Positions 33,701-44,066 of a stretch of DNA of 64,000 nt are shown piece after piece. Source of the DNA: Azorinus chamasolen. Lineage: Eukaryota > Mollusca > Bivalvia > Cardiida > Solecurtidae. A program made the position numbers and the translations under genes. The notes beneath the pieces are model-generated. The model was not told the origin of the DNA and ran no database searches. It saw only the letters and a program-made list of their open reading frames with translations. The DNA lies in contig OY755241.1 of NCBI GenBank assembly GCA_963576725.1, forward strand, positions 78,232,003 through 78,296,002, read 5' to 3'. Each line of letters starts with the position of its first letter. Positions within the stretch are counted from its first letter, which is position 1.

Positions 33701-33973
33701 AATACTGAGGCAGTAATCGGGTGTCATGCCGCAACAAAGTTTCTCCACATCAGTTGGCATTTCGATGCATCTGATGCAATAACACCAAGATGGTGGCAGG
33801 TCATCGCCATTGCTTCCTCCTCCTCCCCCTCCTCCCTCTTCACTTGTTCGTAAACGTTCTGCTGACCGCTTCGAAATTGTATCCCTGACAGTCAGCAGAA
33901 TGGCTGGATTGTCAATTACCAGATGGTTCAGAATCTCCTTTGCCTCGCCCTCTGTCAAACTTTGTACCATGTC
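30520..33973 (-). CDS. P2X7-type intracellular (ballast) domain protein
   Basis: Two minus-strand exons (33973-33695, then 30789-30520) join in phase 0 to 182 residues. Exon A has a helical-looking stretch with ESL-type start SLTEGEAKEILNHLVIDNPA, a G-rich linker, then PPSWCYCIRCIEMPTDVEKL and CCG with the cysteines typical of the P2X7 receptor C-terminal cytoplasmic domain. Exon B continues VITDPMVLHLQMLYRNDLFA, RHAAYRQYVLWQHGRLGDG and RRIIPACCVKVIRDRYPD, the AYRQ-W-(Y/H)GRLG and IPxCCVxxIR-xxP blocks of that domain. In the mammalian channel this domain binds zinc and a guanine nucleotide. Here no channel part (two transmembrane segments) is seen, so it belongs to the stand-alone P2X7-domain proteins common in invertebrates. 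An upstream exon may exist, since exon A has a good acceptor (GCCCTTTCAG), although the ATG at 33970-33968 is a possible start. The intron contains a fold-back element and a MITE. Confidence 0.82.
31074..32176. mobile_element. Fold-back element with GTAGCGAAATG tandem-repeat ends (1.1 kb)
   Basis: The outer ends ACGGACATTTCGCTACC (31074-31090) and GGTAGCGAAACGTCCGT (32160-32176) are inverted with one mismatch. Each end carries further copies of the unit: CATTTCGCTACCCTGAC at 31079, 31096, 31113 and 31150, and the reverse form GGTAGCGAAATG at 32073, 32089, 32106, 32129 and 32143. The interior has no coding capacity and includes a TTAA MITE at 31348-31609. Confidence 0.8.
31348..31609. repeat. 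TTAA-type MITE inside the fold-back element
   Basis: It begins TTAACCTTTTCCCTGGTCTA and ends TGAAGGAAAGGGTTAA. The core CGGCTGGCCGCTCCTATATA / TAGGAGCCGTC has a small insertion (CTGGCCG). Confidence 0.88.
32177..33694. other. Intron of the P2X7-domain gene, remainder
   Basis: Holds a 44-bp direct duplication at 32572-32645 (CCTTATAATAATGTAAGGTT twice) and the hairpin listed at 33474. No additional exon is convincing. Confidence 0.45.
33474..33553. repeat. Palindromic hairpin, CGAGGGCTTGGTG family
   Basis: CGAGGGCTTGGTGGAAAACT and AGTTTTGCACCAAGCCCTCG are inverted, with inner arms TCTAACTCCTTCAC / GTGAAGGAGTTAGA. A second copy lies at 62606-62664. It extends the open frame after exon A of the P2X7-domain gene and creates a false long ORF. 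Confidence 0.9.
33695..33973 (-). CDS. P2X7-domain exon A
   Basis: 93 codons in phase 0 between the acceptor CCCTTTCAG and the donor CCT/GTGAGT. A GGA/GGG run (33811-33835) encodes the glycine linker before the WCYC motif. Confidence 0.82.
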
Positions 33974-34189
33974 CTGAAAGGGCATTAGAGAGTTGCTGGG
34001 TTTTTGTTTTCAATTTGAGTGAGTGATACATAATATATGCATAAATATGGCAGCAATATAAAGGTTGCCTAAATTAATGGAAAGATGGTGAAGATTCAAC
34101 ACTTGCACAAAGTTTATCAGAAAGATTCCAAGCCATTTCTATACATGTAATATGACTGTAAATGGACAAAACAATGTTTACAATTACAA
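33974..34189. other. Upstream of the P2X7-domain gene, no promoter recognised
   Basis: The text is AT-rich with no clear core promoter or further exon. Confidence 0.35.
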
Positions 34190-34376
34190 TATTACCTCTC
34201 TATAATGGCCACTAAATTACATCAAATAGTTTGTGTTAAAGGCAGGTTGCTGCTTAAAGCAAGGTGAAAGTAAAACAGAACGCTCTGTTTTACTTTCACT
34301 TTGCTTTAGCAACCTTCTGCCCTAAATACCAACTAATTAACAAAGTCTAATGGCCGTTATAGAGAGGGTTTACTGA
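34190..34376. repeat. ACAGTAAAACC-type palindromic MITE
   Basis: CCTCTCTATAATGGCCACTA and TAATGGCCGTTATAGAGAGG are inverted. The inner arms GCTTAAAGCAAGGTGAAAG / CTTTCACTTTGCTTTAGC flank a shortened core with AGAACGCTCTG. Confidence 0.88.
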
Positions 34377-34464
34377 TTTTTTTTTAAAAATAGGACCAAA
34401 CCTATAGTGATTCAATATCAATCTTGCAAGACCATGTTTGCTAATGGGCAATGGTAATAAAGAT

Positions 34465-34570
34465 TCACCCTTTCCTTCATAAAAACATTTTCACACCACT
34501 GCAGAGAATACCTAGTTCAAACAGATCATATAGGAGCAGTCTGATCAGGATATGCTCTATTTGCTTTATC
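34465..34570. repeat. TTAA-type MITE, left half
   Basis: ACCCTTTCCTTCATAAAAAC begins it, and the hairpin CAGATCATATAGGAGCAGTC follows. It is cut where the next element starts. Confidence 0.7.
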
Positions 34571-34817
34571 CCTTTACCTGATAGAAGCGGCTTTAAGCGA
34601 GTTTAATATATTCCTCCGCTGAAGAAAATAGTTCCAATTTTTAAAATAATGAACATATAGCATCATAAATAGTTTCTATATTCTAGGAGGTGGTAGCTTA
34701 AAGCAGGCTGAAAGTAAAGCAGAATGCGCATTAAGGCGCATTTTGCTTTACTTTCAACCTGCTTTAAGTGGTCACCTGTCTTCAAAACTAGAAATAGGCT
34801 ATTGGGTAAAGGGTTAT
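34565..34817. repeat. Second copy of the TTAA MITE with GCAGAATGCGC core, reverse orientation
   Basis: It runs TTATCCCTTTACCTGATAG to CTATTGGGTAAAGGGTTAT, the reverse of the element at 30224. The core is GCAGAATGCGCATTAAGGCG / CGCATTTTGC. Confidence 0.9.
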
Positions 34818-35455
34818 ACAGTATAATATAAATCTGGTTCTACCTTTTCTGCCCAAGTAAAAATCACTGTGCATGTTCATGTTCAATTTTAAAAATTAAC
34901 ATAATTGATTTTCATGATGTCATTTTCTTTGATATTAAAATTTAGCAGATAAAGGGTAACACAGAGTTGCATTGAAAAACTCCAAAGCACTTCTGAAATG
35001 ACACCAGACAGACACATTATTTTGGCATACAAAAGGCTGTATGGTATTCTATGGTCAATATTATTGATAATTGTAGGGCTGTTTTTCCTTAAAGAAAAAC
35101 TCTTAAAACTATTTCTGAGATATAAGTCTATATGCCAGCAATGTGTGGCAAACAACACAAAAGCTATACCCCTTCTCCACAGAAAAATCATTAGTGATTC
35201 ATTCATAAGATAACAACATGTTGATTAACTGTATAGCTGAATGAGCACTAAAAGATCCATTATTGATAAATGAAACATTCTTTTATATGTTAACAGTTTT
35301 ATTACAAACATTGTCATCAAATTCTTTACCTAATCTGCTCAATAATTATTTATTTTGTCTCATTAGACCAGCTCTGCAGTAGCTTTCTGTAACTTCTGTT
35401 TGAAAATATTTACATGCAAATTGTTACTACATGTATTTACTTGATAAATATGCCT
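34818..35455. other. No gene seen
   Basis: Open frames on both strands overlap at 34889-35213 without splice or motif support, so I regard them as chance. Confidence 0.45.
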
Positions 35456-35815
35456 TTTCGATCAGAGTAGACCCAGACAAGACGACTCCTATAGGAACTG
35501 TCTGATCAACAGGGTTGCCACGCATCAGGGAAAAGTCAGGGAAATGGAATTTTTTTCAAGGTCAGGGAATTGTCAGGGAAATTTGAGAACTGTCAGGGAA
35601 AATTGAAAATATAGGCAAATGTCAGGGAATTGTCAGGGAATTTTGAAAACATTGAATGACGTTAATATATTTAAAAAAATTCATAAATTATTACAGAAAT
35701 TATCACAGAAAGACCAAATTTTGCGATGTTATGTGTCAGGGAAATTTGAAATTATGTCAGGGAATTGTCAGGAAATTTTGTTTTCTGTGGTTTGTGGCAA
35801 CCCTGTTGATACTTC
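35456..35815. repeat. ACAGGGTTGCCAC MITE inserted in a TTAA-type MITE remnant
   Basis: 35456-35508 keeps TCAGAGTAGACCCAGACAAG and ACTCCTATAGGAACTGTCTG. The second MITE, 35509-35806, has ACAGGGTTGCCA and TGGCAACCCTGT ends with GTCAGGGAATT repeats inside. Confidence 0.85.
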
Positions 35816-36149
35816 TTAAATTCATTTATATAGCGTGGATCCAGATTAGATTAACCACAAATAAAAGCGCAAGTAGTGTTTATATTATTTCTTTAGATGT
35901 GTGTGAGAGTACGATTTCATGATTTGCCTTCTTTTAAAGATCTCCATTTTAATAAAACATAGAAAACCTGATGTTTCGAACATTCTATATAGTGTGTGTT
36001 TATAATACATGTGTCTATAATAAAGGGTGACATATATTCAAAAGATTGGGTTTTCTGTAAACAGGATCTTCATATGTGGAGATCATATACTGTCATATTG
36101 TCTTTTGGCTTTTCAGACTTTTGGAATAGGAAGCAAATTATTGAAAACT

Positions 36150-36362
36150 TTAACCCTTTCACCGCGAATGTCGCAAAAAGGACAAATTGTGCAGTCCCAG
36201 ATCAGATACCGCCTTTCACTTTATGCTTCAACTTCTATATTTGTGGTTTATTCCTTTGAAAATTGCATTTTTTTTATTTATCTCATTTCCATATTTTACC
36301 AAATGATTTGAAACAAAATAGTTTTGCAGATGACAGTTAGAATTTGGCACTAAAAGAGTTAA
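36150..36362. repeat. TTAA-bounded MITE, diverged core
   Basis: TTAACCCTTTCACCGCG opens and GCACTAAAAGAGTTAA closes the element. The centre (CAGTCCCAGATCAGATACCG) is only distantly related to the others. Confidence 0.6.
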
Positions 36363-36969
36363 ATGTCTTCTTTTAGCAAAAATCAACCAAAATTTGGGGC
36401 TCATGAAAGCAGGGTCCACGTCCCGAGCCCTGTGTACAAGTGTTCTAAAATAGAACATTTGTAGCAGATGCTTTCAAAATATTACTTGTTTAAAATGTTG
36501 CTTTTTAGGTTTCTTTATGTACTTAAATTGCTATTTAAATATCAGGTTATGTTTGAATCAGTATTTACTAGTTCAATCTATGTTAATTATTTCATTACAT
36601 TGATGTGTGTATTAGTGTAATGCATTGCCATCTTTATATTGTATTATTTACTTGGCCAAAAGTATTGTATATGCTGATATTGCCAATAAAATTTGAATTG
36701 AATTGAATTATTTGCGACATGCTCATCATGTATGTCAATCTCATCAATATCGTTTCACTCTTTCCTACTCCTGTTGTCTTTGGCTGTCATTGTATCTTGT
36801 TTTACTATTTTGATAAACGTTTCACAATCTTTTGAATTGTATATCAACATGACTGAATTATTGAATACAGCATTATACCACAAACTTCGTTTTCGTTTTT
36901 ATATTCCTGTTTATTCATTCAAATCCGAGAAATTTACATTCTGAGCTTTTAAAATAGTGTAGACACATA
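36363..36969. other. No gene seen
   Basis: The open frame at 36732-36944 is hydrophobic and AT-driven, with no splice support. Confidence 0.4.
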
Positions 36970-37172
36970 CAGTAAAACCTCTCTGTGATGGCCACTAAAT
37001 TACATCAAGTATTTTGTGTTAAAGGTAGGTGGCTGCTTAAAGCAAGGTGAAATTAAAACAACGCTTCTATAGGAGCGTTCTGTTTTATTCACCTTGTTTT
37101 AAGCTGCCACTTGTCCTAAATACCAACTAATTAGCACAATTTAGTGGTCGTTATAGAGAGGTTTTACTGCAT
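36970..37172. repeat. ACAGTAAAACC-type palindromic MITE, full length
   Basis: It begins ACAGTAAAACCTCTCTGTG and ends TAGAGAGGTTTTACTGC. The inner core is ACGCTTCTATAGGAGCG. Confidence 0.9.
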
Positions 37173-37194
37173 AGACAAGGACTGCTATGGATCC

Positions 37195-37280
37195 AACACT
37201 GTTTTCAAAGCTGGAAAGTACATTTGTCTTGTGGATCACCACTGTTTTCAAAGCTGGAAGGTACATTTGTCCCGTAGATC
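37195..37280 (+). repeat. Short tandem duplication of about 52 bp
   Basis: CACTGTTTTCAAAGCTGGAA followed by GTACATTTGTC occurs at 37197 and 37239 with small differences. Confidence 0.7.
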
Positions 37281-38147
37281 ACTAGGGGTAAAGACAAAAC
37301 CCCACTAGGACTTAACCCCATAGGACAATACCCCACTGCCAAATGTGTCAAGGCGGGCAAACCCCATATGTTAAGTTGTTAACATATTTGGGTTATAGAT
37401 CAGCTTTTAGATAATTTGAAGAAGAAACACTCAATCAGAATATATATATTCAAAGCAAGATTTTTACATTTTCAAATTAAAGTTACAATCTGCAAATAAA
37501 AATAGAAGTTAAAGCATATTTAAAATTAGGTCAAAATAGTGAATAAATGAAGAATGCATTCATAATTAAATAAGCTTTAATTGTTGTTTTTAGCGGTATC
37601 AATGTTAAATAGTCATAGCAAACATTGTTGAGCCATATCATAAAGCTTTGAATATGATTTTGGTCTACCCTGTTTGTAAGGTAAGAAAGGAATCAGTTAA
37701 TTGTGGTTATATTATATAATAGTTTATATGCAATCTGTGCTAATATTAATTTATCCATATCCATTGAATCAATCTATATTATTTGTACCAAAGCAGACAT
37801 TGTTGAGCCACATCATAAAATTGTTAAAATTATTTTGGTCTACCCTGTTTGGACATTAAGAAAAGGAATAAGTTATACCATGTATGCCTGTTTTGTATAG
37901 AATGTGGTTCCGTTTATCCCATTTAGTCTACTTCCCATTTCGTCTACTGTAATTCATTCCCATTTCGTCTACTCTAAATTTTTACCATGTTCCCATTTCG
38001 TCTACTGTTATAATAACTCAGTTATTTTATTAATATCATACAAGATTCAGACATTTAAAGACTTTTTAATGTGTTATTAATTTTTATAAAAGCATTATAT
38101 ATTTAAGATGCTTTTATGGGCAGCAGACTTAATCCACAGTAGTATTT

Positions 38148-38620
38148 TTAGCTCACCAGAGCACAAAGTGCTCAGGGTGAGCTTTCGTGATCTCCTCATG
38201 TCTGTCGTCTGTCGGCATTTGTCGTGCATCGTGCGTCGTCAACAATTTGAACCTTTAAAAGTCTTCTCCTCTGAATCTACAGGGTTCTCAGCTTTCATCT
38301 TTGGCACATAGCATCACCTATAGGTCCTCTACAAAAGTTATAAATTATGTCCCTGGAGTCAAAATTGGCCCCGCCACGGTCCCAGGGGTGGCCAGTTTTC
38401 TCTAGCTGACTGTTGTTTTCTGTACAAGTAGCAGAATGCTGGGCTTACTCAGGTTAGGCATAGGGAAAACTTCAAAAATCTTCTTGTCAAAAACTACATG
38501 TCACAGAGCTTAGATATTTGGTGTATAGATTTACTTAGTATACCTTATTGACATTGGTTAATATCATAGTTCTGAGTTTAAAATTGACCCTGCACTGTTG
38601 GTTATACTTTAAAATAGTTT
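38148..38620 (+). mobile_element. Pearl-like element (AGCTCACC family), short copy
   Basis: The head AGCTCACCAGAGCACAAAGT / GCTCAGGGTGAGCT is followed by GTCTGTCGTCTGTCGGC. One unit follows, then a tail, CTTGTCAAAAACTACATGTC, also found at 42972. Confidence 0.7.
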
Positions 38621-38690
38621 TTTACACTATAAAGTTTCCTCAGAGCTATAGAAGGACTGCAGTCTGTGTTACGTAATCACTGGTGGTAGT

Positions 38691-38720
<30 letters not shown>
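38691..38720. repeat. Poly-G run of about 30 bases
   Basis: It consists of G only; true length is uncertain because such runs assemble poorly. Confidence 0.9.
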
Positions 38721-38721
<1 letters not shown>

Positions 38722-38776
38722 CAAAACTCTATAAAGGTGTCTGCTTCAGAATTAGTCTGTTTGTTTACACTGTTTT

Positions 38777-40665
38777 TAACCCATTCACTCATAGGCTTAT
38801 TTACAGATCCTACCTCTTGGAAAAATTCAGAACTGTGTAGATTTGAAACCACTGTGATAAATAGAGCATTTACTCCTATGGAGCAAATGTTCTATTTATC
38901 ACAATGGTTTCATAAAGTGACTATTATACCTCTTTGAATAAATCTACTGATAAGGAGCATTAATTAGAGAAAAGGAAAATTTCAGAATTGTGTAGATTTG
39001 AAACCATTGTGATAAATAGAGCATTTACTCCTCTGGAGCAAATGCTCTATTTATCACAAAGGCTTTTTTCAGATTCTACCTCTTTGAATATATCTACTGA
39101 TAAGGAGCATTAATTATAGAAAAGGAAATTTTCAGAATTGTGTAGATTTGAAACCATCGTGATAAATAGAAAATTTACTCCTATGGAGCAAATGCTCTAT
39201 TTATCACAATGGTTAGCAAAAGCTCAATTTATCACAAAGGCTTTTTTCAGATCCTACCTATTTGAATAAATCTACTGATAAGGAGCATTAATAAGAGAAA
39301 AGGAAAATTTCAGAATTGTGTAGATTTGAAACCATTGTGATAAATAGAGCATTTACTCCTATGGAGCAAATGCTCTATTTATCACAAAGGATTTTTTCAC
39401 ATCCTACCTATTTGAATAAATCTACTGATTTCAGAATTGTGTAGATTTTAAACCATTGTGATAAATAGAGCATTTACTCCTATGGAGCAAATGCTCTACT
39501 TATCACAAGGGTTATTTTCAGATTCTACTTCTTTGGATAAATCTACTGATAAGGAGCATTATTTATAGAAAAGGAAATTTTCAGAATTGTGTAGATTTGA
39601 AACCATTGTGATAAATAGAAAATTTACTCCTATGGAGCAAATGCTCTATTTACCACAATGGTTAGCAAATGCTCAATTTATCACAAAGGCTTTTTTCAGA
39701 TCCTACCCATTTGAATAAATCTACTGATAAGGTGCATCAATTAGAGAAAAGGAAAATTTCAGAATTGTGTAGATTTGAAACCATTGTGATAAATAGAGCA
39801 TTTACTCCTATGGAGCAAATGCTCTATTTATCAAAAAGGCTATTTTCAGATTCTACTTCTTTGGATAAAAAAACTACTGATAAGGAGCATAAATTATAGA
39901 AAAGGAATTTTTCAGAATTGTGTAGATTTGAAACCATTGTGATAAATAGAGCATTTACTCCTATGGAACAAATGCTCTTTTTATCACAATGGGTAGCAAA
40001 TGCTCTATTTATCACAAAGGCTTTTTTTCGGATCCTAACTATTTGAACAAATCCACTGATAAGGAGCATTAATTAGAGAAAAGGAAAATTTCAGAATTGT
40101 ATAGATTTCAAACCATTGTGATAAATAGAGCATTTACTCCTATGGAGCAAATGCTCTATTTATCACAATGGGTTAGCAAATGCTCTATTTATCACAAAGA
40201 TTTTTTTTCAGATTCTACCTATTTGAATAAATCTAATGATAACGATCATAAATAAGAGAAAATGAAAATTTCAGAATTGTGTAGATTTGAAACCATTGTG
40301 ATAAATAGAGCATTTACTCCTATGGAGCAAATGCTCTATTTATCACAAAGGCTATTTTCAGATTCTACTTCTTTGAATAAATCTACTGATAAGGAGCATG
40401 AATTATAGAAAAGGAAATTTTCAGAATTGTGTAGATTTGAAACCATTGTGATAAATAGAACATATACTCCTATGGAGCAAATGCTCTATTTATCACTATG
40501 GTTAGCAAATGCTCTATTTATCACAAAGGCTTTTTTCAGATTCTACCTATTTGAATAAATCTAATGATAACGATCATTAATTAGAGAAAATGAAAATTTC
40601 AGAATTGTGTAGATTTCAAACCATTATGATAAATAGAGCATTTGCTCCATAGGAGTTAATTAACT
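38777..40665. repeat. Tandem array of the TTAACCCATT MITE palindrome (12 units)
   Basis: It begins TTAACCCATTCACTCATAGG. The landmark CAGAATTGTGTAGATTT occurs at 38828, 38983, 39133, 39311, 39432, 39582, 39760, 39913, 40092, 40272, 40422 and 40600. Each is followed by the hairpin CATTGTGATAAATAGAGC / GAGCAAATGCTCTATTTATC. Intervals fall mostly near 150 or 178 bp; the longer form has an added GGTTAGCAAATGCTC block. Confidence 0.92.
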
Positions 40666-40799
40666 CATATACAAACCACATATAAAGTTACATACCGGTA
40701 TGCGTCAGAATCCAAACTGTGTGCTAATTTCAGTCAAGTCATGCTAAGCAATGATAGGGTTGTCATCTGTTAGAAATGTTGTCTGCTTATTCAAAGAGG

Positions 40800-40862
40800 T
40801 AAATCTGGGTCTACTCTGTTTGCATATGCGTGAAAACATGTTTATATGAGGGAAAGGATTAA
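40800..40862. repeat. TTAA-type MITE right end inside the array
   Basis: AATCTGGGTCTACTCTGTTT and ATGAGGGAAAGGATTAA are the right part of the GCAAACAGAG family. Confidence 0.75.
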
Positions 40863-40940
40863 TTAGAGAAAAGGAAAATTTCAGAATTGTGTAGATTTGA
40901 AACCATTGTGATAAATAGTGCATTTACTCCTATGGAGCAA

Positions 40941-42945
40941 ATGCTCTATTTATCAGAAAGGCTTTTTCAGATCCTACCTCTTTGAATCAATCTGCTGATA
41001 AGGAGCATTAATTAGAGACAAGAAAAGTTTCAGAATTGTGTAGATTTGAAACCATTGTGATAAATAGAGCATTTACTCCTATGGAGCAAATGCTCTATTT
41101 TTCACAATGGTTTCATAAAGTGACTATTACAGAGGCGTAGAACAAAGGCTATTTAGCTCACCAGAGCACAAAATGCTCAGGGTGAGCTTTTGTGATTGCC
41201 TGATGACCGTCGTCGTGCGTCGTCCTGCGTCAACAATTTGAACCTTTAAAAATCTTCTTCTCTGAATCTACAGGATTCTCAGCTTTCATCTTTGGCACAT
41301 AGCATCATCTGTAGGTCCTCTACAAAATATATAGAAATTATGCCCCTAGAGTCAAAATTGGCCCCACCCTGGGGTGTCAAGTTTTCAATAGAAACACATA
41401 GTGAAAACTTTGAAAATCTTCTCCTCTGAAACTGAAAGGTTCTCAAATTTCATATTTGGCACATAGCATCATATTCACATTCTCTACAAAAGTTATATAA
41501 ATTATACCCCTGGAGTCAAAATTGGCCCCGTCCCAGGGGTGGCCAGTTTTTTTAAGCAGACTGTTAAGTTTTCTTTAGCACTAGCAGAGTGTTGGGTTCA
41601 CTTAGCAGATGCTCTATTTATCAGAAAGGCTTTTTTCAGATCCTACCTCTTTGAATCAATCTGCTGATAAGGAGCATTAATTAGAGACAAGAAAAGTTTC
41701 AGAATTGTGTAGATTTGAAACCATTTTGATAAATAGAGCATTTACTCCTATGGAGCAAATGCTCTATTTTTCACAATGGTTTCATAAAGTGACTATTACA
41801 GAGGCGTAGAACAAAGGCTATTTAGCTCACCAGAGCACAAAATGCTTAGGGTGAGCTTTTGTGATTGCCTGATGACCGTCGTCGTGCGTCGTCCTGCGTC
41901 AACAATTTGAACCTTTAAAAATCTTCTTCTCTGAATCTACAGGATTCTCAGCTTTCATCTTTGGCACATAGCATCATCTGTAGGTCCTCTACAAAATATA
42001 TAGAAATTATGCCCCTAGAGTCAAAATTGGCCCCACCCTGGGGTGTCAAGTTTTCAATAGAAACATATAGTGAAAACTTTGAAAATCTTCTCCTCTGAAA
42101 CTGAAAGGTTCTCAAATTTCATATTTGGCACATAGCATCATATTCACATTCTCTACAAAAGTTATATAAATTATACCCCTGGGGTCAAAATTGGCCCCGT
42201 CCCAGGGGTGGCCAGTTTTTTTAAGCAGACTGTTAAGTTTTCTTTAGCACTAGCAGAGTGTTGGGTTCACTTAGCAGATGCTCTATTTATCAGAAAGGCT
42301 TTTTTCAGATCCTACCTCTTTGAATCAATCTGCTGATAAGGAGCATTAATTAGAGACAAGAAAAGTTTCAGAATTGTGTAGATTTGAAACCATTGTGATA
42401 AATAGAGCATTTACTCCTATGGAGCAAATGCTCTATTTTTCACAATGGTTTCATAAAGTGACTATTACAGAGGCGTAGAACAAAGGCTATTTAGCTCACC
42501 AGAGCACAAAATGCTCAGGGTGAGCTTTTGTGATTGCCTGATGACCATCGTCGTGCGTCGTCCTGTGTCAACAATTTGAACCTTTAAAAATCTTCTTCTC
42601 TGAATCTACAGGATTCTCAGCTTTCATCTTTGGCACATAGCATCATCTGTAGGTCCTCTACAAAATATATAGAAATCATGACCCTTGAGTCAAAATTGGC
42701 CCCACCCTGGGGTGTCAAGTTTTCAATAGAAACATATAGTGAAAACTTTGAAAATCTTCTCCTGAAACTGAAAGGTTCTCAAATTTCATATTTGGCACAT
42801 AGCATCATATTCACATTCTCTACAAAAGTTATATAAATTATACCCCTGGGGTCAAAATTGGCCCCGTCCCAGGGGTGGCCAGTTTTTTTAAGCAGACTGT
42901 TAAGTTTTCTTTAGCACTAGCAGAGTGTTAGGTTCACTTAGTAGT
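40941..42945 (+). repeat. Three tandem copies of a 669-bp composite unit
   Basis: Each copy holds a palindrome unit (CAGAATTGTGTAGATTT at 41031, 41700, 42369) followed by an AGCTCACC-family pearl head (41152, 41821, 42490) with two of its internal units, ending CTAGCAGAGTGTTGGGTTC. Differences between copies are few single-base changes. Confidence 0.92.
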
Positions 42946-43330
42946 TATAGGCATAGGTAAAGCTTTAAAAATCTACTTGTCAAAAACTACAAGTCCCAGG
43001 GCTTAGTTATTTGGTGTATATTATTTACTTAGTATATCTTTATAAATTTTGTAAATATCATAGTTCTGAGGTTAAATTTGGCCCTGCCAAACTGTTTTTA
43101 ACCCATTCCCTCATAGGCTATTTTAAGATCTTACCTCTTTCAATAAATCTACCTAAAATGAGCATTAATTAGAGAAAAGGAAAATTTCAGAATTGTTTAA
43201 ATTTTAAACCATTGTGATAAATAGAGCATCTGCTCCTATGGGGCAAATGCTCTATTTGTCACAATGTTTTCATAGATTGACTATTACAGAGGCATACAAA
43301 GGTACATTTATGGAATAAAGGGTTAGTGCA
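42946..43330. repeat. Pearl-like tail and TTAACCCATT MITE
   Basis: The text CTTGTCAAAAACTACAAGTC and TTTGGTGTATATTATTTAC repeats the tail seen at 38480-38620. It then meets TTAACCCATTCCCTCATAGG at 43099, with the hairpin GATAAATAGAGCATCTGCTC, and ends GGAATAAAGGGTTA. Confidence 0.8.
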
Positions 43331-43429
43331 TATCAATCTTACAATTAACTCTCTTGTACAAACCACATAATATTATGAAGTTCACATAATTATGCACCAG
43401 ACCAGAATCCAAACTGTGTGCAAATTAGA

Positions 43430-43643
43430 AATCACCACTTAAACTGGAATTTCTCAGCTTTCATATTGGCACATATCATCTTGAGATCCTCTACAGAAAA
43501 TATATGAATTATGCCTATGGGTTCAAATGAAGCCATGCCCCATGGGTGGTAAGTTTTCTATAGAAACATGGTGAAAACTTTGAAAATCTTCTCCTCTGAT
43601 TGTCTGGTGAGCGATATCAGGGCCATCATGGCCCTCTTGTTTA
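43430..43643 (+). mobile_element. AGCTCACC-family pearl-like element, 3' end
   Basis: One internal unit (TTCTCAGCTTTCATATTGGC) is followed by the 3' terminus GGTGAGCGATATCAGGGCC / ATGGCCCTCTTGT. Confidence 0.8.
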
Positions 43644-43649
43644 CACCTA

Positions 43650-44066
43650 TCATTGTTAGGGGGGCATATGCATAATCATGTTTTCTTAAGAATTACCATG
43701 ACTTATATCAGTTGGGCCATTGCATATTCATGTTTTCACAGTTTTCTTAAGCATAACCATGACTTACATCAGTTGGGTTTGGACCCAGATCAAAAGTCTA
43801 GATGATGATCATTTACCTTGATTGGCTGAAGTGGTTTCTTGTTGCTTTTTTAAATTGCATTTTTGCTTGCATAAAATTTCTAAGTTAATCTTAGGAAACT
43901 GTTTCGGGTTTTTGTCCAGATCATTAGTTTGGGTCAAGATAAACAAAAAAAACAACATAACTTGATATTAAAAAGTCCTAAAAAGCATGAATTTTGCCTG
44001 ATGTAAAGATTGTATAATATTGATCAAAGACATAAAAATATAAGCAGTAGACATAAAATATAAGCA
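43650..44066. other. No gene seen
   Basis: A short duplication, CATGACTTAYATCAGTTGGG, occurs at 43698 and 43760. A second one, ATAAGCAGTAGACATAAAAT, precedes the right inverted-repeat end. Confidence 0.5.

Noticed and set aside
38777..40665. CRISPR-like array of repeats and spacers
   Set aside because: Units are 120-180 bp with palindromes, spacers are not unique, there are no cas genes, and the genome is eukaryotic.
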